Positions 36,317 through 48,577 of a stretch of DNA of 64,000 nucleotides are shown piece after piece. The position numbers and the translations under genes are program-made. Source of the DNA: Combretum micranthum (lineage: Eukaryota > Streptophyta > Magnoliopsida > Myrtales > Combretaceae); assembly GCA_024138025.1 (NCBI GenBank), contig JAMXBD010000055.1, forward strand, positions 496,001 to 560,000, in the 5' to 3' direction. Numbering within the stretch: position 1 is the stretch's first letter; each line of letters begins with the position of its first letter. Under the pieces are notes generated by a model, which saw nothing but the letters and a program-made list of their open reading frames with translations, was not told where the DNA came from and did not search any database.

Positions 36317-37380
36317 ATTGCAAGATCCATGAGTGAGACTAGAGAATGTGTCAAATTGGAAAAGTTTTTGAAAGTAAACAATGGACACCCAAAACATATG
36401 ATTTTTTATCCTTAGTATGTATGATGATTCAATGGCACAATAATGGTAGACACTAAATAGCCATGTAACTTCAACTAAACATAAACAAGTTAATATCATG
36501 ATTACCAGAATCAAAATAAATAGAACATCACAATACTCTTCAAAGTAGACTTCTTGGTCTATTGCAAATATCATTATTATCGTAATAAAAAAAAATTAAA
36601 TGCAAACAAGTCAATATCATGATTATCAAAATAAAAACAAATTGAATCTCAACAATATTCTTCAAATAGGTTTTCACTTGGATAAAGGGTTGAAATTTCT
36701 TACTTGCTACAAACTTCTCGATCTATTACAAAAACCGTGAGTAAGACTAGAGAATGCGTCAAATTGGAAAGGTTTTCGGAAGTAAACAATGGCAACCCAA
36801 AACATATTATTTTTTATCCTTAGTATATATGATGATTCAATGGCACAATAATGGTAGCCACTAAATAGCTATGTAACTTCAGCTAAACATAAACAAGTCA
36901 ATATCATGATTATCAGAATCAAAATAAATTGAACATCACAATACTCTTCAAAGTAGACTTCTCGGTCTATTGCAAATATCATTATTATCGTAATCAAAAC
37001 AAATTAAACGCAAACAAGTCAATATCATGATTATCAAAATCAAAACAAATTGAATCTCAACAATATTCTTCAAATAGGTTTTCACTTGGATAAAGGGTTG
37101 ACATTTCTTACTTGCCGCAAACTTCTTGGTCTATTACAAGACCGTGAGTGAGACTAGAGAATGTGTCAAATTGGAAAAGTTTTCGGAAGTAAACAATGGA
37201 CACCCAAAACATATGATTTTTTTTATCCTTAGCATGTGTGATGATTCAATAGCACAATAATGGTAGAGCCTAAGTAGCTAGCTATGTATATTCAGCTAAA
37301 CAAAACAAGTCAATATTATGATTATCAGAATGAAAAAAAAAAAATCAAATATCAGCAATACTCTTCAAAGTAGTTCATAT
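36317..37380 (-). repeat. About three tandem units of roughly 0.4 kb (inverted copy of 13.4-14.1 kb)
   Basis: Units start with the GTGAGTGAGACTAGAGAATG-like phrase (broken into varied forms) at about 36,331, 36,738 and 37,144. They contain CAAGTCAATATCATGATTATC and CACCCAAAACATAT. They are diverged by a few percent from one another. Non-coding. Confidence 0.8.
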
Positions 37381-37542
37381 GGTGACTTCGAGCAACTTAA
37401 TGGAAACATGGAAACAAAAAAAATGTACAACAAAAGAATCAAAATTCTTATTAGATTTTTATTTTACAATGATCAATCTAAAAGATTAGGGAGAACAAAA
37501 ACACCAAGAAAAAAAAACATCTTAAAAATCAAAACATAAAAA

Positions 37543-37577
<35 letters not shown>

Positions 37578-38935
37578 GTCTGCAACTCCTTCTCCTTTCT
37601 CTCTCTACCCACTCTCTCTTCCAAAGCCCAAATACCAAACCTACACACTCATGCCGTTGTCAAAACCAAACCCAGTAAGGACAACCTACTAGTAGCGCAA
37701 ATCATTTTGCTGACAGAGCCCACAATTTTATCGACCTTTAAAAACCTATCTCAGCTACCCACATTCCACACCTTTGAATAACCACCCCATCCACCAAACC
37801 ACACAAAATCATTTTTTTTGTTCCAACGCCTCATAGTCATTTTCTCAAACGAGAAACACTAACCCCATAACTCTTTGTTCTACTCTGTAAGGTAAAAAAT
37901 CAAGGGAGAGAAAAATTAGGAATTTTTCTACTTCTTGTGTAAGTTTTAGGAGGTCTTGGTTCGGTTCATTAATAGTTGATGAAGATTTGTGTAATTGAAT
38001 TTCATTTCATATTAAAAAGATGCAAGAAGTTCGTAGAAGAAAGGGAGTTTTAAATATATACATATATATATATATGTATTTTTTTCTCGTTTATATCCTA
38101 AAACCTTAAACCTTAAAGGCTTAAACACTAGACACTTAGTTTTTTTTTTTTTTTTTTCAAATTTACCCTAAAAAAAGTAACTATATTAATGAAACAACCT
38201 TAAACAATTTTTTTTTTTTAAATTTACCCTAAAAAAAGTAACCATATTAATGAAACAAGATAAGAAAAGAAAAAACCTTCAGTTTTGATCTTTTAGATTG
38301 ATCGATTTTATACCTGAATAAAGTTTTTGTGTTTCATATCTAAATCAAGTTTTCAAGCACACCTATATACAACTGCTAATGGTGTTATTTCCATTAGCCG
38401 ATCTACCTCTAATGGTGTTAATTCCATTAGCTGATGTGGCACTCTCGCCCTATAAGAAAGTGCCAAGTGTCAATTGTCATGGCATTTTATTATTACTTTA
38501 GTTTATCATTATACTTATCATTTTATTGTCATATGATAAGTAAATTACAAAAAATCATAAATAGTACTACAATACAAACATTGAGTCCACGCACCAAACT
38601 CATCCCAAGCAACCAATTGGATTCGAACTCACACTAAATTTAACATACTTTATCACAAGGAGATGGGTTCATTAAATCACACATTATATATAAGGCTGGT
38701 TAGTGATTACTTTCCAATGTGAGACAACTTGTTCCAGAACGCTTTAACAACTTTGTTTAACCAATCATCAAAATGTTCACCCTTCGAACCATATAGCTGC
38801 AAACATGAATTCCGAGGGACCTTGGCTAACTCTAGCGCTTCCCTCCCTTCCATTTTGTCACATAAACGTTTGACCTAATCAATATGAAGCATCATCTTCT
38901 AGGGGCCACATTGACCAACTGTTAAAGTTCATCCA
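37381..38935 (-). repeat. Duplicated segment, copy 2 (inverted)
   Basis: Minus-strand match to copy 1 (about 12.0-13.4 kb) and to copy 3 (45.3-46.7 kb). It includes the poly-T/AAATTTACCCTAAAAAAAGT stretch near 38,140-38,240, itself duplicated here, the ATTAGC repeats near 38,380-38,430, and the unidentified coding remnant at 38,650-38,935 that recurs at 45,320-45,590. Confidence 0.75.
37545..37574. repeat. (CT)n microsatellite
   Basis: About 15 CT units. The equivalent site has about 11 GA units at 13,190 and a broken tract at 46,590, so the allele length differs among the three copies. Confidence 0.85.
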
Positions 38936-40659
38936 TGTAATCCCCTTAATTTTACATAACTCGGTATTATAATAAATATTATAAATAAAATGTAGAATCA
39001 TAAAAGAACTATAATAAAAATATCAAAAATCACTCTAAATTTTTTTCACAATTTAAATTTTAAGTATAAAAAATTAGAATAAAGAATCCTTATCAATAAA
39101 ACTTTAAAAATACATAATATTTGACATAAAGTAAATGAAGGAATAAAGAAAAGTGTTTAATATTTAAGAACCTAAGTGTTAATATTTGAAACATATTAAT
39201 AACTTCAAGTTAGATAATTCTGAGTCTATAGAAACTAAAATTTTGATCTAACATAGTAATGTATAATTAGTAAAAAGAATAAAGTAACAAATATAGAATA
39301 AATATTAAATTTCTAATCTAATGAAAACTCTAGAGTAAATCTATAAATAGTAATGAATTCAAATGTAATTTCAAACCCTATAAATTTATAATAAAGTCAA
39401 ATTAATAGCAATATAATTATTAATTTATCAAAATACTACCACACAAAACTTTTAAACAAATAAAATATAATTTACGATAGCAGGTATAAAAGCTGAAAAG
39501 TAAAAACCTTAAACTAAAGAATTCTATGTATAACATAGTGTTTATAATATTTAATATTGATAATATGTAAATTTTCATCTAAAAATATTATCGAATAAGT
39601 ATTTATCATGCGTGTCACTTGGACTCGCAAAATTAGCTTTTTACACAAGTTCAAATTTTTGCCCACTCCTTACACAATTGTTGGTTATAAATTCACCATC
39701 CTCTCTTTGTTTTTGCATTTCCATTCATCCTATCTTCCTTACATTTTTCATTGGCACAAATTTTGTACATATACGGTGCAATTTGCACCAAATATACGGC
39801 TAAGAATGCATAGATTTTCCCTAGCTGAAATCTTCTCCAACTTATGCAAATAATTCACCAAAAAAAAGTCAACAATTCAACACATCAACCAATCAAATGG
39901 AGCCAACTAGGAGACTTAATTAAAGCAACAAATCAACTTGTAAAAACAGTGAAGAAATAGAGAAATTTCTGGAGTAAATTCTCGTGAGGAGCCGCCCCAT
40001 TATTCTTCTCCTTCTTCCTCTATAAAAACTCCTTAATGAATCGACAAACAAAGAGATTAAAACCCATATTCTCTAGCCTTAAAACCACTTGGATCTACAA
40101 CTAAAACAACAACAAAACAAACCCAAACTCATTCCATAAACCCACCATACAAGAACAAAAGCAAAACTCCATTAACAAACTTCAAAAGCTTGGAAACAAG
40201 AGTTTAAGGTAAGGTTAAATTCGTTTTTAGTTAGTTAGTGTTAAAGAACAATGTTTCTTGCTGTCCTAGGTCCAAAATAAGCTTTGGACTAGAGTTTAAA
40301 ACATTCAAATTCGGATAAAAAAGGTAAAACTTGCAAAGACCCTAGTTGTATCACTTTCTTCTTACAAACTAAGATCATGGACATGCTAGGACGTAATATG
40401 TTGATATATGTGTATATATAACATATATAAACACTTAAGAATGCTTTATAAACAATTTAGATGTGGAAAAATATCAAAATCGGATCAAATCACACGAAGA
40501 AGACGATAAATAGTGGATTTTCATAAGAGCATGGGTGGAAACATGGGCCGTACGCCCCGTGTACCTCTCGGCTTCAATTATGGGTTTGAAACCCAAAAGA
40601 GCACGGCTGGTACACGGCCGTGTACCTAGCCGTGTACCTCTCGAAAATCCAAAAAATAT

Positions 40660-40661
40660 AA

Positions 40662-40697
<36 letters not shown>

Positions 40698-41221
40698 AGT
40701 GTCGTGTTATAGTTATTAAACTCATTATTAGTATGATTCTTACTAATCTTATTATTTTATCATGATTATTATTATTAAAATCAGTAGGGTTATAATAATT
40801 AAAACTATTAATATGATTGATGTGCTAATTAAGACTATTGCTAATATTATAATTATTATCCTATTGTTACAACTGTTATGATCATTATTAGTATAATTAA
40901 TAATATAATTATTATTAATACTACTAATGTTATTATTGCTATTATTAAAATTATTATTAATATAAACATTTTAAAGATATTATGATAACTACTCATATTA
41001 TTACTAATAAGAATATTATTATTGTTAATATCAATATTATGACTATTAAAATCATTACCATATGATTGTTATTGATTTGATTCTTTTGATTATTATTATC
41101 AATATAATTATTATGATTAGAATGAATATTACTATTATTACTATTATAATTATCAATCATGATTATTGTTATGATTATACTATTAAATAACCACTCATAT
41201 TATTGTTATTATTATATCAAC

Positions 41222-41265
<44 letters not shown>

Positions 41266-41460
41266 TATATTATTATTATCCATAATGTTATTATAATTAC
41301 TCTTATTATTATATTTATTATTGTGATATACAATATTATTATTGTTATCATTAAAATTACTATTATTTTATCAAAGTTATTATGAAAAATAATATTAGTA
41401 TTAATAGTAAATTACTTTATAATCATTACTATTAATATTACTAACATTATTTCATTATTA
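40660..41460. repeat. ATT/TTA-rich microsatellite zone
   Basis: Pure ATT runs at about 40,662-40,696 and TTA runs at 41,219-41,262, joined by 0.5 kb of decayed AT trinucleotide sequence. It lies inside the 5.1-kb LTR-type element. The tyrosine/leucine-rich frames across it are artefacts of the repeat. Confidence 0.9.
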
Positions 41461-42559
41461 TTGTACTTTATAAATGAAAGTAAATAATAAGTAGTAAATA
41501 TTTGTTACCATAAAAACATAAAAGGACCAATACATGTAATAGCGATTAAATTAAATGTCAAGATAAGACGCTTAGACAGTCATAGAAATTTAGTTGCGTT
41601 ATTTACATTATGTTAATAAGTATTTTGTCTTAATAAGTGACAATAAATTTTAAATAATATAATATAAATAGAACTAATATATCTTAAATGAATTATTCTA
41701 CTAACTAAAATCATATTAAGTTGATTAAACTAATTAAAGTAGATTTAGTAATTGCATTAAGTGATTAGTTTCAATCAACTTAGCTTAAATTAATATACTA
41801 GGTAAAACCATAAAAAGAAAGGAGTACGTAATTTCTAAAATACGTCTAATTAGAATTAGTATAAATTATAGTATAAGATATAACATTACAAATAGGAAGA
41901 CTTCTTTTACAAATTCCATAACTTTGATCATAAGAAAATAATATATTATATATTATATAAAGATAAAATTCCTAGTTAAAAAAGTTAAAGAATATACCAA
42001 ATTTGATAACTAGAACCTGAAAGAATACCGTCAATATCATTATATAAATAACAAAATAATTATAAATATCTATTATTTCATTTTCATAGGAAAAATATAT
42101 CAGTTCTCTGATTTCCAGTAGCATATTCCGATAGTTTAACAAGGACCATAGGTAAGTAACTTTGACTTTATCATATTGTTTGTGTTTATAATATAGCTGC
42201 ACCTGTAATCATATAATAAACTGACATGCATGTGGGATTGGGTAAACTGCATGCTGTCTGGTGTATGTTTCGTTGTCAAAACACTATATTATAAGTGAAA
42301 ATTCATTGCATGATGTTTAATGTATGAATCTTGTTGTTGTTTATCTATAAACTGTATGCTCACCTCGAACTTGACTAGAAACTACTAGTATCATAAAGGA
42401 AATCATCATGTATCACATAAATTGCGTATATTGCATAAAATGTGGCCACCTACTCGTGTTAGTGTTCCGAACTTCTGGTAATGCTTGGTAAGTCTAGACC
42501 TATAAGGCTAATAGTCATATTCAAGGTTACCTTAAAGTCTGTTGGTACTATAGGAACTA

Positions 42560-43297
42560 CAGTTGTCAAAATCGTGATTTTACAATTTTCAAGGTCTCAT
42601 ACAATTCTATGAGACCCTTCCGAGTTGAATCATGAGTAGAATCTTTTTTTAGTAGAATCTTACGATTTCAACTGAGTCTACATGTAAACTCGATAGAATC
42701 TTACGATTTTAACAGAATTTACCGATTCTATCTACTCGAGTCAAATAAGTTAAAATATAAAAAATAAAACTATGTGTTTATAATCTAATCAACTATTAGG
42801 AATTAGGATGATATCCCTCTCTTGTTGTTGTTTCTATTTGGTTTCATACATTCTCTCTATCTTTTTTCCACCCTCCCTTGAAAATCCCTATTGTACATTT
42901 ATAGAATTCATTCAAATCAAGTTAAGTTATAAAATTCAGAAGAAAACTTATTTATTCATTTATATACTTAAGCATTTAATAAATTGAAAATTTTGATTCT
43001 CCTTCAATTTATCACTTATTTCAAACAAAACAATAGAAAATAAATTAATTTTAACTTTATTCTCTCTTTTTTATATATGTTATACCATGGATTAAGAGCA
43101 ATTATGAAAAAAAAAAAACTCAATTTCTTAATTTTTTTTTACATCCATTATGTGTTCTAAGTTTTCTGCATCTTCCATAAGCATTTTTATAATTTTTCAA
43201 AACTGTTTTGCAAAGGTTGTAGAAACTTAAGTTTCTACGTTCCAATTCTACTGATGTCTTGGCGATTTTACATAGAATCGCGAGTTTGACAACCTTG
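42560..43297. mobile_element. Nested terminal-inverted-repeat element with 10-bp target duplication
   Basis: The ends read CAGTTGTCAAAATCGTGA and, as reverse complement, CAAGGTTGTCAAACTCGCGA. ATAGGAACTA is repeated exactly at 42,550-42,559 and 43,298-43,307. A 9-10 base duplication suggests a Mutator-type element. No transposase is present. It sits inside the 5.1-kb LTR-type element, so it is the younger insertion. Confidence 0.75.
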
Positions 43298-44067
43298 ATA
43301 GGAACTAAAAGGTAACGAAGGAACGCCACTTGCTTAGAAGGACTAACACCTAGTAGAGGAGTCTAAGGCAGAAAGCAGGAAATGAGAGAGTTAAGATATG
43401 GTTAATTTAAAGAGATAATTAAAGTAAGGATTGTTGTATTCCTGTATGCTTAGTCACTTCTGGGTAGGTGAACCATATAGTCACACGATTCCTTCAACCC
43501 CCAAAAGAGAGCGTAAATCTCTATTGGTTTGGATTCCAGTCATCCAAACTATGCATGCCTCATATGGTTTCTTGTTGCATTTCATATGTTTGGTAATTAC
43601 ACTTGTTTGTTATTGTTTGATGTGTGGTTTGGTCAAGTTATCTCACTGAGCCCGTAGTTCACTCACCCCCTAACTGTTTTTGTGCAGGATTAATACTAGC
43701 TGGGATTAGGCTAGGAATGTGTGAAGAGAGCTTCTCCAACAGACTTCATTGAAGATAGAAATATAAGATATGGCAAACTTAGAATGTAAATTAGATGAAT
43801 TTTATAATAATTGAAACTTGTAAGTTATACAGTTTGAAACCCATTTTCACTATTTGGTAAAGGATATCGATTCTCTGCGGTCTTGGTAGAAAGTGGAAAA
43901 TTGGATTCCATAGTTAAAATCCAGTAATATAATATATCATTTATATGATAAATATTGATAAATAAATAGAGCCTTGTACACTATGATTTACAAGACGACT
44001 TTCATATTACGAGTGCACACGTGGTATGATAGCTTTAGATTAATCCTACCAAGCCCCCTTTTGAAGC

Positions 44068-44340
44068 GTGACAATCCATACCTACAAAGGAACTGCATTC
44101 ACTATAGTTTGAAGGCAATCCTTAACATACGGAACTTCAATAACTCGACATGTACCATGAGGACACACAGTGGAAGCATCTCCTCTTGAATACATTACTA
44201 TCAAGAGTCAATTTCAAGCACGAAGTTGCTAGATAACTAATTGCTAATTGTTGTCAAAGTATCAAAGAAAGAATTGGTGTCAAGGTACATTTTAGATAAT
44301 GACAATGGAAAGTCCAGCATGATAGCAATGAAAAAGAAGA
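44068..44340 (-). repeat. Duplicated segment, copy 2, continued beyond the LTR-type insertion
   Basis: Its reverse complement matches 45,070-45,315. It is the inner arm of an imperfect palindrome whose spacer is about 44,341-45,069. It contains the same coding-like remnant (a CPRGTRQVVEVPYVK-like stretch in copy 3) in decayed form. Confidence 0.8.
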
Positions 44341-45069
44341 TCTTTAGTCCTATTATTATTTACTCATTTTGGATTATTTTAATTTTTTAAATATTGTTAC
44401 TGTATCTATATTGTAATTAGTATTCTTTTATTTACATAAAAGGAACTAAATCTTTAGTCCTAAGAACAAGCCTATTAGACATATCAACAGACGAAAACCC
44501 TATCATGCCTTAATAGGCTTTACTTTTGTGTTGGTAGATACGATTACTTGATCTTATATATAAGGCTAATAAGAAAATCTTTTTCCAATGTGTGACAAAA
44601 TCAAGGAATGACTCAACTCTTAACACTGATCAAGGCATCAGATTAAATTGCATGCGCAAATGTTCAGCTAAAGAAGACGTGGAAAGCATGCGCAAGCGGT
44701 TCCCTTCCATTGTGTCATGAAGTTTTTTCTCTTCTGTGAAAGTTTGACATAATAATATAATCTGTGAGCATATATAATCAAATATGATTGGTCAAAGCTT
44801 AAAATTTTATCTTCTGCTTTGGATGGAAGAAGAGCGTCTTCCTTTCTTTTTATTTTTCTATTCTCAAAATCTTCAATTCTCCTTTTTCAATTGTTCATAA
44901 TCTTAGGTAAGACCAGGTATCCAACCTTTTCTATGTAAATACAATCCTCTTCCCTACTATCAATTTCACGTGTGTTATCATCCATCATCCCAATGCTCTG
45001 TTTCAAGAAACAAAAACAGAAAAAGACCACATTTTATCACAGCAAAAATCTTCATTCTCCTTTTTTATT
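44341..45069. other. Spacer between palindrome arms
   Basis: About 0.73 kb without a recognised gene. Part of it (44,560-44,620) resembles the AT-rich flank at 38.67-38.75 kb, so it may be a decayed further piece of the same segment. Confidence 0.4.
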
Positions 45070-46700
45070 GTATCATGTTGGACTTTCCATTGTCATTATC
45101 TAACATGTATTGTTGACGCAAATTCTTTCTTTGATACTTTGACAGCAAGTAGAAATCAGTTACCTAGCAACTTCGTGCCTGAAATTGATGCTCGATAGCA
45201 ATGTATTAAAGAGGAGATGCTTCCACTATGTGTCCTCGTGGTACACGTCAAGTTGTTGAAGTTCCATATGTTAAGGATTGCCTTCAAACTGTAGTGAATG
45301 CAGTTCCTTTGCATGTACGGACGAACTTTAACAGTAAGTTAATGTGGCCTTAGAAGATGATGCTTCATATTGATTAGCTCAGGCATTTATGTGACAAAAT
45401 GGAAGGGAGGGAAGTGCTAGAGTTAGCCAAGGTCCCTCGGAATTCACTGTCTGCAGCTATGTGGTTCAAAGGGTGAACATTTTGATGATTGGTTAAACAA
45501 AGTTGTCAAAGTGTTCCGGAACAAAGTTGTCCCACATTGGAAAGTGATCATAACCAGCCTTATATATAATGTATGATTTAATGATCCCATCTCCTTGTGA
45601 TAAGTATGTTAAATTTAGTGTGAGTTCACTTAATCCAATTGGTTGTTTGGGTTAGAGGTTGGTTTGTGGGCTCAATGTTTGTACTGTAGTATTATTTATG
45701 ATTTTTTGTAATTTACTTATCGTAATGATAAACTAAAATAATAGTACATGTTGCACTTTCTTATAAGGTGAGAGTGCCACATCGGCTAATGGAATTAACA
45801 ACATTAGAGGTAGTATTTATGTGATATCAGCTAATGGAACTAACGCCATTAGCAGTAGTATTTAGGTGTGAATGAAAACTTGGTTCAGATATGAAACAAA
45901 AACCCGATTTAGATTTGAAACGTGAAAAACTTGATTCAGGTATAAAATTAGTCAATTTAAAAGATTAGGAGCTTAAGGTTTTTTCTTTTGTTATTATGTT
46001 TCATTAATATGGTTACTTTTTTTAGGGTAAATTTAAAAAAAAAAAAAAAGTATCTAGTGTTCAAGCCTCTAAGGTTTAGGTTTTACAATATAAATGGAAA
46101 ATAAAAATACATATATATGTATGTATTCATTCAAAACTCCCTTTCTTCTTTGAACTTCCCGCAAATGAAATTCAATTATACAAACCTTCATCAAGTATTA
46201 ATAAGCCGAACCAAGACCTTCTAAAACTTACACAAGAAGTAGAAAAATTCCTAGTTTTTCTTTCTATAAATTTTTTTCCTTACAGAGAAGACAGAATAAT
46301 TATGGGGTTAGTGTTTCTTGTTTGAGAAAATGACTATGAGGAGTTGAAAGAAAAAGAATGATTTTGTGTGGTTTGGTGGATGGAGGTGGCTATTCGAAGA
46401 TGTCGAATGTAGGTAGTCGAGATCTGTTTTTAAAGGTCGATGGAGTTGTGGGTTTTATCAGTAGGATGGTTTGTTCTAGAAGTGGGTTGTGCTTGCTGGG
46501 TTTGGTTTTGACAATGGCATGAGTGCATAAGTTTGGTATGGGAAAGACACTAGGTAGAGAGAGAAAGGAGAGGGAGTTGTAGACAAGTAATAGAAAGACA
46601 GAGAGATAACTTTTTTATGTTTTGATTTTCGAGATTTGTGTTTTTTTTTATGCTTTTTTAGGGCTTAAACCCCAAACACTTTGTTTTTTTCTTAAAGAAA
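45070..46700 (+). repeat. Duplicated segment, copy 3
   Basis: Direct-orientation copy of 11.98-13.25 kb and inverted copy of 44,340-44,068 plus 38,935-37,550. It has no LTR-type insertion and so preserves the empty site near 45,300-45,320. It ends in the AGTTGTAGACAAGTAATAG region near 46,580, past which similarity fades. Confidence 0.75.
45215..45590 (+). pseudogene. Unidentified protein-coding remnant shared by segment copies
   Basis: A single frame runs from GDASTMCPRGTRQVVEVPYV through KDCLQTVVNAVPLHV, passes two stops, then reads HLCDKMEGREVLELAKVP and RNSLSAAMWFKG. After one shift it reads GEHFDDWLNKVVKVF and VVPHWKVIITSLIYN. Copy 2 (38,935-38,650 minus) keeps MEGREALELAKVPRN and GEHFDDWLNKVVKAF. 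Agreement of amino acids between copies says this was once coding. I do not recognise the family. Confidence 0.5.
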
Positions 46701-47310
46701 AATTATCCTAAAAAATAGTAACTATATTAACGAAACGGAATAAGAAAAGCAAAAAATACAATAGTGTTATTAGTATAATTTTAGCATAAATTTACCCTCA
46801 AACTATCATTATTTATGATCTTTTTAGCAATAGATTTTGGGATTTCAGTAATAGTTTTTGGGGTTATTAGCATAATTTTAAAGGTTATGTGAAGATAAAT
46901 TTATAACTTGGGCGTTTAAATATTTACCCATAGTTGACCCAATATTCAAGGATATATTTACAATCATCCAATATAATAATTCAGTGTATTAGTTGGCCTA
47001 ACAAATGTATGAATTTAGGTTCTTTGCAAATTATTAAATTCTATTAAAATATAGCAACAAGTAAAGACTAAAGAAATAGACAAGTCAATGATAGAAACAT
47101 AATGCGATTTCCCTGCCAAATGGTGTATAGCGGGCAAAGTCGCTTCAAATACTTAACGATGAAGGCTATGGTCATTATTACTTGGCATTCAAGTAAGATT
47201 TATTAAAAGCATGGAAAGTACCATGAGAGTGGACTTTTATTTTTATTTTCTGAGAAAACTTCCAAGCATAATACTATATATGAGAGCTTCTACGGTCCAT
47301 TGATGAAACC
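46701..47310. other. Intergenic stretch, no gene seen
   Basis: AT-rich, no motif recognised. Confidence 0.4.
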
Positions 47311-47537
47311 ATCCAATCAATCATATAATCATTAAAATAAATATAGTAATATTTTAATTATTTAATCACAGTTGAGTATGATCGACATCCAACCAATCAT
47401 GTAACCATTAAAATAAATATAGTAATTATTTTAATTATTTAACCACATTTGAGTATGGTCGACGTCCAATCAATCATGTAACCATAAAATAAAAATAGTA
47501 ACGATTTTAATTATTTAATCACAGTTAAGTATAGTGT
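47311..47537. repeat. Tandem repeat, 3 x about 76-77 bases
   Basis: Units begin ATCCAATCAATCAT (47,311), ATCCAACCAATCATGTAACC (47,387) and GTCCAATCAATCATG (47,464). Each contains AAAATAAATATAGTAA, TTTTAATTATTTAA and GAGTATGRTCGAC-like phrases. Minisatellite about 0.9-1.3 kb upstream of the H+-pyrophosphatase gene. Confidence 0.85.
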
Positions 47538-47539
47538 GA

Positions 47540-48577
47540 ACTGTTGAATGATGATGAAACCAATCTTATCAAAATTAATAACGGAACTATAAAATTTTCA
47601 TATAATATATAATATATAGATGCTGAAAAAGTTGGTCCAACATTTCGAGTACCGGTCTTCAGTTCCATTTCCAATTGGCATGTTTTATCCGTTTTCTTTG
47701 GAACTCCATCACATACACGGAACAACACTGAACAGATAGCTACGATAGGGCCGTAAAAGTCTTCATTAATTTTAGGTTGGTCATGGATATAAAAATAAAT
47801 ATTGAAGATTTTGTTCATGAGATAATTAATTAAACAGTTTGTTCAACATAAAAATTTTTATTAATAACATTATAAAATAACATAAATGACATGTGTATGT
47901 ATAAACTTTTTAAGAATTTCGTATTTATCTATTTCTAGATGATGTATTATCCATATTACAAAATAATGTGTTCTCATATAAAATGAGTTTAATGGAAAAT
48001 CAACTCTTAAATCTAGAAAACATTGATAAACTTGGATGAAGTAACCACAGAAAATAAAAATAATAATATTGCTGTATAATTTTAAATACAGCTAGGTGAA
48101 TATACATCCGAAACGACGTATAAAAAAATAATAATAAATCAGAACAATTTTAATTATTGATTTGAAAATTGATAAAAATTCAAAGAATTTCTGTTTTAGT
48201 GGACTTTGGATTTCATAACCCAACCCAACCCCAATCCTTTAATCATAGGATATAAGGAAACTCCATAAATATGTGAAATTCCTAAGGCCACCATTCAAAC
48301 CAACCATTCACAATAAAATAACCGCATTCTACAAAGAATTCCCATCACTGTCATCTGTCAACGAAATTTAGTGGTTGATAGGTTTTATTGCCACACAAGG
48401 CTTATAATAAGTTATGAGATATCTCATTGGGTAATGCAAACTTAATTGGTCTAAAGATTCCAAGAAACTAGTACTGAAGGACCAGTGACTAAATCTTCCA
48501 TTTTAGTGCATTGCTAGCCAGCCAAACTTAGGAACACAAAGGTTGCATAGTTTTAGCTTTGGAAGCTTTGTGGGAAA
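47540..48577. promoter_or_regulatory. Upstream region and probable promoter of the H+-pyrophosphatase gene
   Basis: About 1 kb without another gene. The last 60 bases before the ATG are less AT-rich, in line with a transcribed leader. I cannot place a TATA box or start site with confidence. Confidence 0.3.

Larger units (their letters stand above)
38936..44062 (+). mobile_element. 5.1-kb LTR-type element (solo LTR or non-autonomous), 5-bp target duplication
   Basis: It starts TGTAATCCCC and ends GAAGCGTGACA, giving TG...CA ends. Five bases, ATCCA, are repeated directly on both sides (38,931-38,935 and 44,063-44,067). The paralogous segment at about 45,300-45,320 shows the uninterrupted site. 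The interior has no gag or pol motif but has a GC-rich repeat with CACGGCCGTGTACC near 40,600-40,640, long ATT/TTA-rich tracts, and CTCACTGAGCCCGTAG before TGTGCAGG near 43,640-43,690. Its size fits the very long LTRs of Ogre/Tat-type Ty3 elements, so a solo LTR is my preferred reading. Confidence 0.7.

Noticed and set aside
41203..41385. Leucine/isoleucine-rich small membrane protein
   Set aside because: The frame is a TTA microsatellite inside an LTR-type element.
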